From: Petrosia ficiformis
Taxonomy: Eukaryota; Porifera; Demospongiae; Haplosclerida; Petrosiidae
Assembly (NCBI GenBank): GCA_947044365.1
Contig: OX345647.1
Span: 2,414,001 to 2,478,000, forward strand
Direction of reading: 5' to 3'
DNA length: 64,000 nucleotides
Shown here one piece after another: positions 46,401 through 59,900 of this stretch. The position numbers were made by a program, and so were the translations under genes. Numbering within the stretch: position 1 is the stretch's first letter; the number at the start of each line of letters is the position of its first letter. The notes beneath the pieces are model-generated. The model did not search any database, had not been told where the DNA came from, and was given only the letters and a program-made list of their open reading frames with translations.

Positions 46401-49400
46401 TGATGCTTCTGGAATGATACTATACCACTGTAAGGGACATTTGTATAAACCACAGCCTTCATGCTATTGGTGTTACACAAATACTTTGAGCAGGAGTGCC
46501 AACTGCCAAGATGCAATCTCAAAGTTTAAACAATTCTTAAAAGAAATAACAGAAACTCTGCTTGATAAATGACACAAGATCCTGATCAGGATGAAGTAAT
46601 ATCTAAATATTCTAAGTTCTACCATGAAAGACTACAATTTGGTTTATTTGAACTCAAAAAGTAGAAAACCATCATCTCATCAAATCCTTTGTCTGACAGC
46701 ATAATGACCTCATCCTTGTCAGTCGATAAAATGAACTATCCATCATCAACTGGTAAAATTACCTCTACATAAGTTGGTACTTCTTTCTACTCTGCCTCTT
46801 ATCTATAATTTCAGAACTGCACAATCAATATAACTATCTCTGAAGGTCAATTCCAGAACAACTTTCCTACAATATGTTCTACCAAAAGTTTTACTGATAC
46901 CTAATTCAACAACTGTTGTTAGTGTGAATAGTACTCCTGATTGTGATGAGCAATGTTTGGATGACCTATTCAGTTTCCCTTTTATGAAATCATCTTGAAT
47001 GTTCAAGGCAATGTGACCTTACCATTAGAACATCTACATGTGTTCAAGGCAATGTGACCTTACCATTAGAACATCTACATGTGTTCAAGGCAATGTGACC
47101 TTACCATTAGAACATCTACATGTGTTCAAGGCAATGTGACCTTACCAATAGAACATCTACATGTGTTCAAGGCAATGTGACCTTACCATTAGAACATCTA
47201 CATGTGTTCAAGGCAATGTGACATTACCATTAGAACATCTACATGTGTTCAAGGCAATGTGACATTACCATTAGAACATCTATGTGTAAACATTCAAGTT
47301 TTCACACGATACTATTGTTGAATGGATTTCAGTAACGGTTTGTTTGAATTGTTGTTATTTGGAAAAACATTTCGGGAGTGATATTAATTATTTATAAAAG
47401 TATTGTCAATCATGTTTAATACTCAACAGATATAAAGTATTGTAGTTTGTAACGGACACAAGTTTCTGTTATTGCATATGTGCAAAACATATTGATACAT
47501 GAAAATAGCACTAGTGACATAACTCAAACATGTAATTTATAAAATAGAGATGGAAGCAGAGTTTTTGATAACTTTTGAAGCTTGAGTCAAATTGGCTCAA
47601 AAATGGTTAGTGTGTGCGCCATTGAGAATACATCTTGAGCCAATTAACAAACAGTTAATGCTGTTAGTGACAATATAATCATAATTAACTGCACCACTGG
47701 CCCAAAGAGAGAACTGTGCAGTGCCAAATAAGAAGCTCTTTGGGCCAATGGTGCACCATATGAGCTTATCAAAAACACTGATGGAAGATACGAACTAGCA
47801 CACAGCAGGTAGTTCAATTATACTTGGAGTGCTGTGTCTACTTTGTACAACAAGGCTTATCACAATGTTGGCCTGTTTTTGTTGTAATGAATACAAAAGC
47901 ACAGAAAATACCAATAGACTATAAATTGCATTACAAGAAGTGTAGTTGCTACCTACTGAATAGTTAACCAAATAGCCTACTACAAGCAGTGTTCTCAATA
48001 GGAAATTAAAGTGGCATGATGATGTTAGATCTACATACATCTATATTAGGGATATTTTCCTTTACTTTTGAATTCAAAATAAATTGCCTCACAAGTACAG
48101 CTGTGTAGCATCATACTAACAGACCAGGGTAAAACTATTATTCATACATCTGTAGAACATATTTTGACATGAAAACCTGATATTTACATAATACGTAATG
48201 TTAGAACTAACAAGTCGTAAGTAACAAACTCTAGTTAATAAAATACACTTAATTTTCAATTACCTCATGTCTACAGCTACAACATGATAATCAGTACAGA
48301 ATTCTCTCAACTGATAACGCCAGGAAAACCAAAACTAAATAAAAAACAGAAGACGTCGAGATATATATTATTACATAATAATCAGTGCTTCATCCAGTGG
48401 TTAGGGAGAGGAAAGAGCGAATGATGCGAATTGGGGTATGCTCCTTTAGGAAATGTTTAACATTTAGGCCATCTGAGGAATACTCTACCCCACTGTATGA
48501 AACCATGATAATTACAGTGAAACCCCTCTATTGAGGACACCCTGAAATGAGGACACCCCTGTATCAAGGACACTTACAAATGTCCCAAAGTGTGCTTTAT
48601 AATATAAATTTACCCGAAATGAGGACACCCCTGTATTCAGGACACTTATATTTGTCCCAATGCTGTCCACAATAGAGAGTTTCCACTGTATATACATTAT
48701 ACATTACATATATACTACATGTACATGTAACACTGTATATAATATAATTTTTTTGATCACAGCTTCCAAGATCAAGTTTTGATTAATTGTTGCAGTGCCA
48801 TACACACACTCACTATCCTTTTATTCATTTTCTATCACAATTCAAAATCAATTTAATGAAAAGGGCCTAAGATATATCTGTGTAAAAGTTTCAATGTGCT
48901 GAGATTTGAAGCAGCATTACTACGCTATAAGGCTACAGTGACCAGCTGATTTAAGTAGATTTAGGTTCAAATGTGAGAAACCAAATACAGAATAATTATC
49001 ATTATAATGGACATATGAATACATTATATATGAATACATTGTAGGATTTGTATCCACACTCCATTATACATTTGTGCAATCAAAACAGGGGCTGATATAA
49101 ATCTTACTATGTAAACTATGGATTATATATATAGACACTACTGGGCATGGCTAGGATAAACATAATATATACATCTACCTCAGGGAATCCATGTAGGAAT
49201 AACATCAGAGGTTTGGTTTTATCACCAGCTGTGACATAATGGAACTTTATACCATTAGCAGTGACATATTCATGTGCACCCAGTGAAGGGTCAATCAGAC
49301 ATGCTGGAGGAACTGGATAAAATATAAACAACAGATAGTTAAGACAATTTCAAGAGAAAATCTAATAATGATATACCATAATTATAGTGGTTTTATTTGG

Positions 49401-50773
49401 TGAGGGGAAGTTACAAATAGGCAAGATTAGATCAACAAACCAAATTCACATCTAAGAGGCTGTTGCAACTTTACCTTCATTCCTGTTTCAGAGATCTTAG
49501 AAGCTGTATTTAAATAAAAAAAGGAGACCATGTATGTGTAGAATAAGGTACGTCATGAGAGTATAAGAAGTTTCATATTTGTATCTGTAGTAGATTTGTC
49601 AAATAAGTTAACTTTAGCTGAAAGAACCAGCACAGAATTGCTATGAAATGGAAAGCGCTATCAGCACAAGATCAATTCTGTGTTTAGAGGTCAGTAAGAC
49701 TATCAAAGTAACTAAGAACATTTTCTGTAAGTGGAGTTTTGTAGTACGTGAAAAATAAGTTGTTACTTATGAATATGCTAATTACCCGAGTGCCACCTTG
49801 ATCATGAATGTTTGTTTATTTGTGGTGAGGGTTCTACACCATGGGTGTCAATAGTGTAGTTTTAACACTGGCTGTGACTAACTAACCATGCTGAATCGTC
49901 ACTTAAATTACCGGATTAAAATGAATATGTCGTATAGCGGGTATTTTTGACAAGAAGAAATTTTGGTGAAATTGTAAAAATTTGGATATTGGAATGGAAA
50001 GTTTACATTTGACGTTTCAAGCATGTGTTACTAAACTATGCCTACATTTGATAAAGGAGCAAGAGTGCAGGTTTCGAAAGCACTGTGAGAGAATACCACA
50101 ATAACCAGACTATAGGGATACTGTTGTCGTAGAAACTCTACTTCGTGTAGCAGAGTCAAAATATTTTCTTCGTCAATAAAACCTGCTATATGGTACAAAT
50201 TGTTTATTGAATTTGACCGTGAAAAGGAACCCACAATAACACCCTATTCCACCAGGTATTCCTGTCAATGTTTAGTCAAGACTTTGAAAGTAAGTACACA
50301 TATATGCTGCTTTTGGCACCCAATATGGTAGTCTTGCAAGCAATAAAATGGTGCCTAGCAGTGCATTTGCCCATTGCTATGTATTTACGCATTTGTGCAT
50401 AAGGTCTATATAATTATACATATTCCAATATGCTACACAACAGAGAATATTATTGGGAGAGGTTTAACTTTTTAAGTGTTGCAAAATACTAAGGCTAGGT
50501 AGAGAGAATCCCAAACTGTTGCAACACTAGAGATCCAGTAAAATGGCTTTCATAAGCACATAACATTGTGCCAAAGGTATTTATAGGTGACTAAATAACA
50601 CTTGGAACCACTTTCTGATCGTTGATACTCGTGACCTACCAAGTTCATTAACTAAACTTACTACTTCTTGTTTTCTTTCTAAATGCCTTTATTGGATTCT
50701 TAAGAACAACGAAAATCATCTGCAGGAATGTGGTAGATGTCCATATGACTTGCAGCAAACGTACTGTCACCAT
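37474..50773 (-). CDS. EPHX4: EPHX4-like membrane epoxide hydrolase, complete (11 exons, 330 aa)
   Basis: Alpha/beta-hydrolase that opens epoxides to diols through an ester intermediate. Exons in coding order: 50662-50773, 49179-49312, 48264-48334, 45827-45905, 44985-45049, 44164-44229, 43400-43430 (31 bp), 42318-42413, 40551-40724, 39765-39838, 37474-37564. All phases close. Residues 5-24 are a hydrophobic anchor followed by basic KNPIKAFRKKTR, as in EPHX3/4. The oxyanion motif HGFP is at 78-81, the nucleophile Asp147 lies in AHDWGG, and lid tyrosines are Tyr187 (YIFMFQTPWLPE) and Tyr250 (NYHRN). The acid is Asp280 in GEEDVF, and the base is His308 in CSHWVQQD. The protein is slightly shorter than human EPHX4 (362 aa). 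The lid around residues 176-186 is short and rests on the 31-bp micro-exon. EPHX3 is the alternative ortholog. Confidence 0.92.
37567..37620. repeat. GT microsatellite and TGTTG run
   Basis: (GT)11 followed by repeated TTGTG units directly upstream, on the minus strand, of the last epoxide hydrolase exon. It forms the acceptor's upstream tract (CACACACAG). Confidence 0.9.
37923..38121 (+). CDS. Putative small Lys/Pro-rich protein, unconfirmed
   Basis: Opens MEVAATTPTPTPVPTNATND and is then rich in KKP, PPK and WWKEKKKPYEKP, ending near a possible donor (ACG|GTTAGT at about 38119). It lies in an epoxide hydrolase intron on the opposite strand. Without splicing, the frame runs on to 38285 through AT-rich sequence. 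No domain is recognised. Codon use is unlike the AT-rich noise around it, which argues for a real or formerly real exon. Confidence 0.3.
38180..38425. repeat. AT-rich microsatellite tract
   Basis: Long runs of TATATA and ATAATA interrupted by short unique pieces, within an epoxide hydrolase intron. Confidence 0.8.
38697..38753. repeat. Perfect 24-bp inverted repeat with 9-bp loop
   Basis: CAAGATATATTGAGAAAAAA...CAT at 38697-38720 is the exact complement of 38730-38753. A single arm also occurs at about 16619-16645. A distinctly GC-rich patch (38648-38696, ending GACGTACATACGGC) lies just left. Confidence 0.85.
40850..41150 (+). repeat. Second copy of the GGTCAATTAATGG dispersed repeat
   Basis: Aligns in order with 16253-16500: AGGTCAATTAATGGGCATGG, ACAGCAGGAAGATT, AAGTATAATAAGTTG and AGAAAGTCATCATTTAGAAC. 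Confidence 0.55.
41213..41638. repeat. 39-bp minisatellite, about 11 units
   Basis: Units of TAGTTAAGTTATAGTTATAG then TTAAATTCACTCATCACTG. Because 39 is a multiple of 3, the minus strand stays open and gives a spurious 170-codon frame. One further unit lies at 42252-42290, beyond the foldback element. Confidence 0.9.
41641..42245. mobile_element. Foldback element with ~127-bp terminal inverted repeats
   Basis: The left arm 41641-41767 and right arm 42119-42245 are complementary at about 90% (CAGGAGCC...GGGCTCCTG outer ends, ACCCACGTGTAT inner ends). Flanks carry TTATAG on both sides, a possible 6-bp target duplication, although the host minisatellite itself contains TTATAG. The 351-bp interior holds an 89-codon plus-strand frame (41818-42087; KQRKELSDILACVNCEDVLS) with no recognised domain. 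It has split the 39-bp minisatellite. Confidence 0.8.
42530..42755 (+). mobile_element. TA-target MITE with CAGTGGAACCC ends
   Basis: Begins CAGTGGAACCC, ends GGGGTTCCACTG, and is flanked by TA on both sides. Such ends are typical of pogo/Tigger-type Tc1/mariner derivatives. Internal repeats read GGGCACCTC. Confidence 0.7.
45160..45385 (-). mobile_element. Family-2 MITE, inverted diverged copy
   Basis: Contains the reverse complement of the 18700-18920 interior: TGATGGGAGCTACACTTT, AAGTACAGTGATAGTACTTA. The termini are eroded and no TA flank is clear. Confidence 0.5.
47001..47285. repeat. 41-bp minisatellite, 7 units
   Basis: Units of GTTCAAGGCAATGTGACCTT then ACCATTAGAACATCTACATGT, nearly invariant (two units have GACATT, one has CCAATAG). 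It lies in an epoxide hydrolase intron. Confidence 0.9.
47691..47754. repeat. 19-bp inverted repeat
   Basis: GCACCACTGGCCCAAAGAG at 47691-47709 pairs with CTCTTTGGGCCAATGGTGC at 47736-47754, with one mismatch, around a 26-base loop. No T-run follows on either strand. Confidence 0.6.
48515..48688 (+). mobile_element. TA-target MITE with CAGTGAAACCCC ends
   Basis: CAGTGAAACCCCTCTATTGA at the left and CAATAGAGAGTTTCCACTG at the right, flanked by TA. Internal direct repeats of GAGGACACCCCTGTAT. Same broad type as 42530-42755 but a different subfamily. Confidence 0.7.
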
Positions 50774-50976
50774 TAGCTTGAATGGAAGAGCCATCGCTCG
50801 AGTCTTGTCTCGTCCCAAACGGTCTGGGAATGAGACTAGCTCGACTGGTTGGACCCCCTGAGAATTAGATTTATATTGCGCTCGACTTTTTGTAGTTACT
50901 GGTTGGACCCCCCGAGAATATTAGCTTCTACGTAGATATATATACGAAGTTCAGTTGAACAATTTAGTAGTACAGA
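50774..50976. promoter_or_regulatory. Shared divergent promoter region, EPHX4 / DOMON-Ig gene
   Basis: 203 bp separate the start codons of two divergent genes. It contains a direct repeat of ACTGGTTGGACCCCCNGAGAAT at about 50838-50862 and 50899-50921. It is more GC-rich than neighbouring DNA, and a TATATATA lies at about 50937-50943, some 34-40 bp upstream of the plus-strand start. Confidence 0.5.
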
Positions 50977-53900
50977 ATGTTACAATTACTATTAATTATC
51001 TTGTATATCCAGCAAGCCACTTGTGATTTGTGCAGTGGAGTTTTGGTAGGTACGGCATCAAACTATCAAGTAGAATGGAGAGTAGCTGGCAGTGTGGTGA
51101 GCTTTTCTGTTAGTGCTGATACAAATAGAGCACAATGGATTGGCTTGGGCTTCTCTTCTACTCCATCAATGGTTAGTTAAAACTGGAAATGTTTTACCAC
51201 ACAATTAATGCACCACATATTGTAGTGTCACAAAAATGAAGTAGAACGCTGCATAATATATGTAAATATAGCACTGATGTTAGGTGTCATTGCACTGTGT
51301 AGAATAATAATTATTACCTTTTTAATCATGCACTCCTGATGCATATCATTTAACTTTCAAACATAGGCTCCAGCTGACATTGTTCTTGGTGGACAAGATC
51401 AAGAGGGGGGAAGATTTATACATGACAGGTTTGTTATTACATAGAGAGATACTAATATTTATGTTGTGTACTGAATAGATAAGTAGCTAATTAAAACATG
51501 TAAAAACTTCACTTACATGATAATAATAATTATTATAGTAACATCAACAGTAACGTCATACATGCATTGTGTATAATTATAATTGTTCTTATTTTGTGAA
51601 TCAAATAAGATATAATTATGGGAATAAGGTATCCAACCCCCACCCCCCATGATTGCTCTTGTAACGATTACATTGTCGACTCTCTCATGTCTGAAAGTGT
51701 GAAGTAGAAACTCCGTGAATGGATAAATACAGCTGAATTTTCCTGCAAATGGATGTTTCAGCTGACAGCAGTTAAAGAAAGCCTTCAAGATGACATTTCT
51801 GTCAAAATCGTTATTGCATTCAATGAAGGAAGCTGAAGATGAGAAATAATTTTATCAAGTAGACCAAATGGCTGCTCATTTATTCTTCAACAACATGCAT
51901 GAATATTAATCAAAAACATTTATTATGCCTCAAAAGCAATCAATAAATATCTACAATGAGTGCTAAAGCCATTGACAAACCATTTCACTTGCTGAAACCA
52001 TGCCTTCTATAAAACAAATTACACACTTTACCGATATACTTTTTGTAATTAGTAAAAAATAAATAGTTCATACCTTGTCCCAAGCAATTCTTTTCATGCT
52101 GAGCTATAGTCGTGTAAATGCATTTTTCAGAATTAAGATTTAGATCATAGGTTTCAAACTTTAAATTTGTGCTTTTTTTGTCTTTATTATAATCTGTCTA
52201 GTGGAAGAGTATTTTTTTACAGTTGAGACCTTTCCTGCAATGTACATTTGGTGAGAACTTTTCGTAACGAATGTTTGAGTTACTTCTATAGCATGTTTAA
52301 TATTCTTAAGTGGCATAAAGCAACTGCTGAAACATCCTGATTTATAAATCTAGTGTAGGAGCCATCAACTTATTGAAATACGGACGAGGGTTTAGTTTAG
52401 CTCGCACAGTAATACTTCCGCTGGCTACATGTCTCATCAAACTGCCAAGGAAAGAGATCTAGTTACTTTCTCTATTTACATGATAAATATTTTTCGTATG
52501 TGCTGCAATCAAAACCCTTACAGTGTTATAGACATCATTACCAAAAACTACAACATTGTATACCAATTGGGAGCATGTGTGCATACCACAAATTTAACAA
52601 AATAAGTTAATCTCAAATTGGGAATAGAAAGCAGCATACTGACATGCATGAGATCAGTAATTAGTAAAACAGAATACATAGAAATTTAACAACAAGAATG
52701 TTACACATACATTGATTTTCAAATTGCATGTTGAAAGTAATGGTAATAAGCAATTTTATGGTTAAATGCTAGCAAAGTGATTAAAATATAGGTCTATTAT
52801 GATATAGTATAGTACATGCAATTATGAATTTTGTATGCGCACACAGGATAAAGGTACTATGGTACATGTATTTTTTATATTATGCACTACTAACACAACT
52901 TAAAGATAAATGTTGAACACAATTCTTATCAAATGGGTAGGAACCAAACTAAAGCTTGTAGGCTAACCAAAATATAAATGCTCATAGATAATCAAAACAA
53001 ATGCAAGTATAGGTGTTTTAAAAATATTTCTGTTCCTTTAATTTATAGTTATTCTTTTCTTCATTCCTTTCAGTTATAGCATGATCCAAACTGTACCAAC
53101 AAGAGATACTTCCTCAAATATATTTGATACTTCTGTTTCATATATTAATGGAAGACTAGTAATGACATTTTCCAGAGAAATGATCACTAATGATACAACA
53201 GATCAAGACATTTCTATCGAGCAAGCAACATATTGGATATGGGCATTTGGAAATATTGAATCTATAAGTCCTTTTCATCTTCTTTATCATGGAAGTCATA
53301 ATAGAGGTGTATTTCAAACTCAAGTATTGCTACCGTCACCTAAAGAATGTTCAGGTAATATCTGAATACATGAATCATTATCCCGTAGTGCATATGTAAG
53401 GGGTTAAGCAGAGTTTCATAAACTTTAGGCCCTTTGAGGATGCTTCTGGTGAGATGTTGTTGCATGTTGAAATACATTTGGTTTGAAATGAAGGGGAGGA
53501 GAACTCAAGTTAGGGTGGATATCCTCCCATCCCCCCCTCCCCTCCCGCTGTATTAAACCCTGTTAAGTGATCAGTTATGTCAGTCATAACATAGAAAATC
53601 ATGATACTTTTTCCCCATGATAAGTATTTCTCATTCTTATCTTGGAGTAAACAAATTGTGAATAGTATTGAGTCTCCTATACACTCATGATGTCAGTAAT
53701 TAATAAACAGAATACATAGAAATCTTCAATATTACATACAAGAATGTTTATATAATATAATTTTATTAATTTCAAAGCACATGTTGAAAGTAATTAATGT
53801 TAATGAGAATTTTTAACATGGTTGTGTCTGTGGACACACACTACACAATATGCAACAATACATGTACCAATACTAACCTTTGGTCTAATATTGTGTTTAT

Positions 53901-56900
53901 GCACATAATTATACACAAAATGCACTACTATACTATCAATATGTACATAGTCACTACATATAAGATAGGTCATAGGTCATATATGTACATGCATGCAGCT
54001 ACTTTATAATACATGAATATTAGATACACTGTATAATATTATATCAAGCTATAATAATGATATTTATAGTGATAAGTTGCCAGAAATTTCAGCATTTCAT
54101 AACTTGCAATTATAGTTCCATTTTTATTTTTCTTGTGCCCAATATATCTATTATTATGTACCTTACCTTAAACAAAAAAAATTAAAGTACATAAATATAT
54201 TAAGAAAAAAAAGAATAATACATAAAATGTGTTTGGTTTCACAACAGGAAGAATATTGGGTACACAATCAACTACAAATGAAAGAATTCAACCTACAATC
54301 AGGAACATCAGAAGTGTTGGTGAGTGGTGCAGTATTATAAAGGGTTTAAAATACATGAAGAAAACAGATTACACTATAGTTATATTACAATAAAATACAT
54401 TACTATATATTATACATTTGTATAATGTCAATTGGGTATGATTGTGTGTAGAACTGAGCAATGTGATTAAAGAATACAGTTTGACTTGCTCAATGACTAG
54501 TAATATTTTTGATTAATTGTTTACCAAAAACAAAATTTTTGAGTAGTTAGCACAGCTGTAAGGGATTATATTTAGTTGCATGCTCATACTGTTGATGCCA
54601 TACACACTGCATACCAATTACTTGAAGTCCTAGTTTGTTTTCCTGTTTAATAATTATTTCACACTAAACTTGATGTCACTTATAAGTATTTTCACTTTAA
54701 AATATTTTATTTGGTCATCAACAATTAGTTTAAAATACATGAAGGGTTTAAAATACATCCACTATGATTTAAATTATGCTTGCCAAGAAACATCACAAAA
54801 AATTATAGCCAGCTATATTGCTTCAAATAATTTAAATAGGAAATATTCATTATGGCATTAAGATTCATGTAGCCTGTATCATTATTCCTAGCCTTGTAAT
54901 AAGTGTTTTACCAGTATATAATTATTTTACATACTTGTACTCATGTCATACACACCATCTGTTAAATTTAATTACATGTAATTATCAACATGCACTTTGT
55001 AAAGTAGTCTACATGATTAATCTTTCCATCATGGTTGATGCTTAGCTTACTCTTCACATGACGGTGTGAAAAGAACAACTGTTTGTGCATGTGCTAATTA
55101 CTATGCAAAAAAAAACACAATATGTGGTCAGTAAATGATGTGTCAGTGTAGTACACAATAACATGTATAAAATCTGCTCATGGTTTAGAACAAGAGAGGT
55201 CCGAAGTTTTGTACAGAAACAGAGACTGCTTGACTAAAACTAACCATAATTTATTAATTATACTGTACTATCTATTTTCAGCTAAACTAAAACATAAAAC
55301 AGATATTTGGGTAACTAAAAAGTTAATTAGCGCATATGTGAACAGTTGAATCCAGGCTCTTTTTCTCTGCTATCTTGAGAGCCTGAGTACAAGTCTAGGT
55401 TGATACTGTACTTGCATTGTAATTCATTTTTATCAAAGCAAATTATTATGGTTTGCTGTGACCACAGAAAGGTGAAAGGTGTGCATTATTTGATTAGTAT
55501 ACACATAATTATTGCAAAACAAACAGAAATTGCTTTGAAACCTGTGCTTCAAATATAACATATTGTACAGTAGGGCTGGGACGATTAATCGATTAATTAA
55601 TCGATATTGAAAATTCTTCTGATTATCGATTATAAGTCTGTGATATCGATTATGCTAATTATTCCAAAAGACATACTTTTCAAGCATGCGACAGTAAATA
55701 ATGTACATTACGGAAGTGATAGGAAGCCTTTTTGATCATCAAATGGGAGGAGTTTCCTGTATTAATTAACTTAATTGGCCTAATTACTTCTGCTGATTTT
55801 AATCGATTATTAATCGACTTGAAGTTAGTGATGATCGATTTCAGAATCTCAGCCGATTCCCAGCCCTATTGTACAGCAGTTGAGTTAGAAGAAAGAGTTT
55901 CAATGGCAAATAGGGATTTGATCTCTGTTAGTGTATATTGTGAATTTTAATGTCCTATATAGCAAAAACTAGAACCACATAAAATACAAAATTGGCCAAT
56001 AATTGGCTGATAACTAAAACTAAAAATTTGGGGAAAAGAGGTCGTTACTATCATACAAAAATAACACTTAGGGTGCTATGGTAGACCAATGCGTTCATTG
56101 GGATTTTACTCCATGCATGGAGTACTTTCAACCCATGATTAACCTGTTAAAATCCCCAATTAGTATTGAAATTCATGTAATGCAACTATATTCGGACATG
56201 TGTTACCTTTATTTAGAAGCACCAATATGCAGCAGCTCAAACTTCATGTGTATCCAAGAAGCTGGTTTAGAGAATATTACTGTTATTATATTCGTTTCAC
56301 AAGGTTTAGTGCAACAACCTGTGGATGAGATCATTCAAACAGGAGAGAACGTGACATTAACATGTCTCTGTAATTCATTTCCTTCTGCTGGATACTCATG
56401 GGAGAGGAATATTATAGATACTGATGAATTTGAAACAATTGAAAATGAAAGTTATGAACAGTTCATAATTGATCTAGTAAACTACGAAGACTTTGGAATA
56501 TATCAATGTGTTATTCATACATCTCTGGTGAATACTATTATTAATGGGAGTGTGCCTACTTTCAATGTTGTTATTATAGGTAGGTTGTCAAGGATATCAA
56601 ATATCATGGATCATTATTAATATTTACTTTTATGTCATCTTGTCATAATGTATATAAACCAATAATGTGACCTTTGCATTCAAATGAATCAGGTCCTTCA
56701 TGTGATAGTACATCACCATGATACTTACATGAATGCTGTTCAAATGAAGCATGAAATTATATACATTCAATTATATATAGGTGATCCTACCATCAATATT
56801 ACTAAGACAGGTTCGATCACACTTGGGAACATGTACAACATTTCCTGTCAAGTGATGGCTGGTACATTCAGACCACTTGTGACATGGTTCTATTCTAATG

Positions 56901-59900
56901 GATCTCAAGTCAATGAAACACAACTTATTAAACTTTATTCATTACAGCTTTCATCATCGACCATTTCCATCATGTCTTTTGATCCTTTGAGTCTCTCACA
57001 TGCAGGAGAATACAGATGTAATGTCAACATTACCATGGAAGGGAAGTTGATGATTAATAGTTCCAATTCAGTTACTATAATAGTACAAAGTAAGTTGTTT
57101 GTTAAAGTTGTCAATGATTATTCTTGCTAATCTTCATGCAGTCCCCAAGCCTGTTATCAGCATTACAATAGACCATACAGAATTTCAAGTACTAGCCGAG
57201 GGAGCTTCTATTGATTTAGTCTGTGATGCAAATCTTAACATTGATGATCTACTAGTTACAGTCGAATGGTATTATAATGAACAGTTTCCTCTTGTTAATA
57301 GCTCCAATTACACTGTGTCAATTTTACCTAACTCATACATTAGTACATTACATATTCATAAACTTACACAAAGAGATGATGGAGCTATATACACCTGTAG
57401 TATGAGATTTGAAGCTGATTCAGTGTTTGTTAATGCAAGTGAAGCTGAAGATAGTATAGTAATCAGTTTAGGTAAGTCACAGAAGCAATTATACAATGTA
57501 ATAATAATGTATGTATTTGAAATAGTTAAATATTTTACTGGTTTTTCTTTCAGTTTTAAAACCAGTCAATGTATTTGCGACTCCTCAAATCCAGACTGCA
57601 TCAATTGGAGGATTAGCTAGTTTTAACTGTTCTTCCAGTTATACAGATCTAATAATTTGGATTAAGGGAGAGAATACATTGATATCAAGTTCACCTCCAT
57701 TGAATGTCACTCATGTGGTAAACTCTCTTACAAATGTTGTCAGCAGTAATTCCAGTTTAAATTTGATGAACATCACTAGCAGTTCAACTGGAGGAAATTA
57801 CACATGTATAGCTATCAATGAAGCTGGGTTTGACAATATTACTGTTACTTTATACATATCTCCAATTGTAGTACAGCAACCTATTGACCATATTGTTGAT
57901 CTAGGACAAGATGTAATTCTAACATGTTTAGGTGATTCATTTCCTCCTCCTTTCTACACATGGGAAAGATTTAATACAGATACAAATCAGTTTCAAACAC
58001 TAGATAATGAAACTAGTAACCAATTGACATTCATGTCAGTAGACTATAATGACTTTGGAACTTATAGATGCATTATTCAAACACCTGTTATTAATGAAAG
58101 TGTATCTGCTGTTAGTGTTGTTATAATTGGTGAGTTGTAAAACATTTGCAACATGCAGTTGCATTATAGTGCATAAGTATATCTGTCTCTATATTTAGCT
58201 GGTTACCTACTAACCATCCACCTGTTACAGTACTTACTTCCATATTTTAGGTGATCCTGACATCATTATTACTGTGAATGGATCTGATACCCTTGGAAAT
58301 ACCTACAGTATCACTTGTGAAGGGATGGTTGGAGCATTTAGACCTAATGTGACCTGGTTTTACTCAAATGGATCTCGAGTCATGGAAGTGCCTAGCATCA
58401 ATACTTATTCTTCATTTCTCTTATCATCAACAATTTCTATATTGTCTTTTGGACCTTTAAGTGTATTTCATGCAGGAGAATACATCTGTATTGCCAGTGT
58501 CCACTTAGAAGAAGATCTGATGGCTAGTAGTAATAAATCAACATATATAATAGTACAAAGTAAGTTATGCTACGTTATCAGCTAGATATGTAATTACTAT
58601 AATAATATAATCTCATCTTCAGTTCCCAAACCTATGGTAAATATTGAAGTAGACACGTCTGATCTTGATTTAATTACAGAGGGAGCTGCAATTGATTTAA
58701 TATGTGAATCAAGTTTGAACATAGATTTTCATGACAACATAGACATTGTTGTGAACTGGTCACGTAATGGGGTTCTCCTTTATAACAACTCCAACTACAC
58801 AATTAATCCAGTCTCAATGGTGCTAAACTCATATATTGGTATTCTACAAGTTCATGAAGTTGTAGATAATGGAGATGTATACTCATGTAATGTTAGATTT
58901 GAATCCTCTATTAATCCTATGTTTATCAATGCCAGTGAGGGTGGAAGTGACTTCGTACTCAACATAGGAAGTGAGTTATGTGGTATCTCTGTGTTACATT
59001 GAATGTTACCACAATAACTATTCATTTTTTAGTTTATAAACCAGTGAACATATTTGCCACTCCTCAAATCCAGACTGCATCAATTGGAGGATTAGCTAGT
59101 TTTAACTGTTCTTCCAGTAATACAGATCTAATAATTTGGATTAAAGGAGAAAATACATTGATATCAAGTTCACCTCCATTGAATGTCACTCATGTGCTGA
59201 ACTCTCTTATGAATGTTGTCAGCAGTAATTCCAGTTTAAATTTGATGAACATCACTAGCAGTTCAACTGGAGGAAATTACACATGTATAGCTATCAATGA
59301 AGCTGGGTTTGACAATATTACTGTTAATTTATACATATCTCCAATTGTAGTACAGCAACCTATTGACCATATTGTTGATCTAGGACAAGATGTAATTCTA
59401 ACATGTTTAGGTGATTCATTTCCTCCTCCTTTCTACACATGGGAAAGATTTAATACAGATACAAATCAGTTTCAAACACTAGATAATGAAACTAGTAACC
59501 AATTGACATTCATGTCAGTAGACTATGATGACTTTGGAACTTATAGATGCATTATTGAAACACCTGTTATTAATGAAAGTGTATCTGCTGTTAGTGTTGT
59601 TATAATTGGTGAGTTGTAAAACATTTGCAACATGCAGTTGCATTATAGTGCATAAGTATATCTGTCTCTATATTTAGCTGGTCGCCTACTAACTACCCAC
59701 CTGTTACAGTATGTATCTGTTATATGTTACTTTTGTATTTTAGGTGATCCTACCATAAACATTTCTATGAATGGATCTAATACCCTTGGAAATACATACA
59801 ATATCACTTGTGAAGGAATGGTTGGAGCATTTAGACCTAATGTGACCTGGTTTTACTCAAATGGATCTCAAATCATGGAAGTGCCTAGCATCAACATTTA

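Noticed and set aside
46381..46572. 63-codon ORF with a Cys-rich stretch (CYWCYTNTLSRSANCQD)
   Set aside because: Protein-like but isolated, with stops on both sides and no splice sites; probably a fragment of a dead element, family unknown.
50031..50234. First exon of the epoxide hydrolase
   Set aside because: The exon at 50662-50773 supplies an anchor-like N-terminus, a consensus donor and the right phase; this ORF does not.
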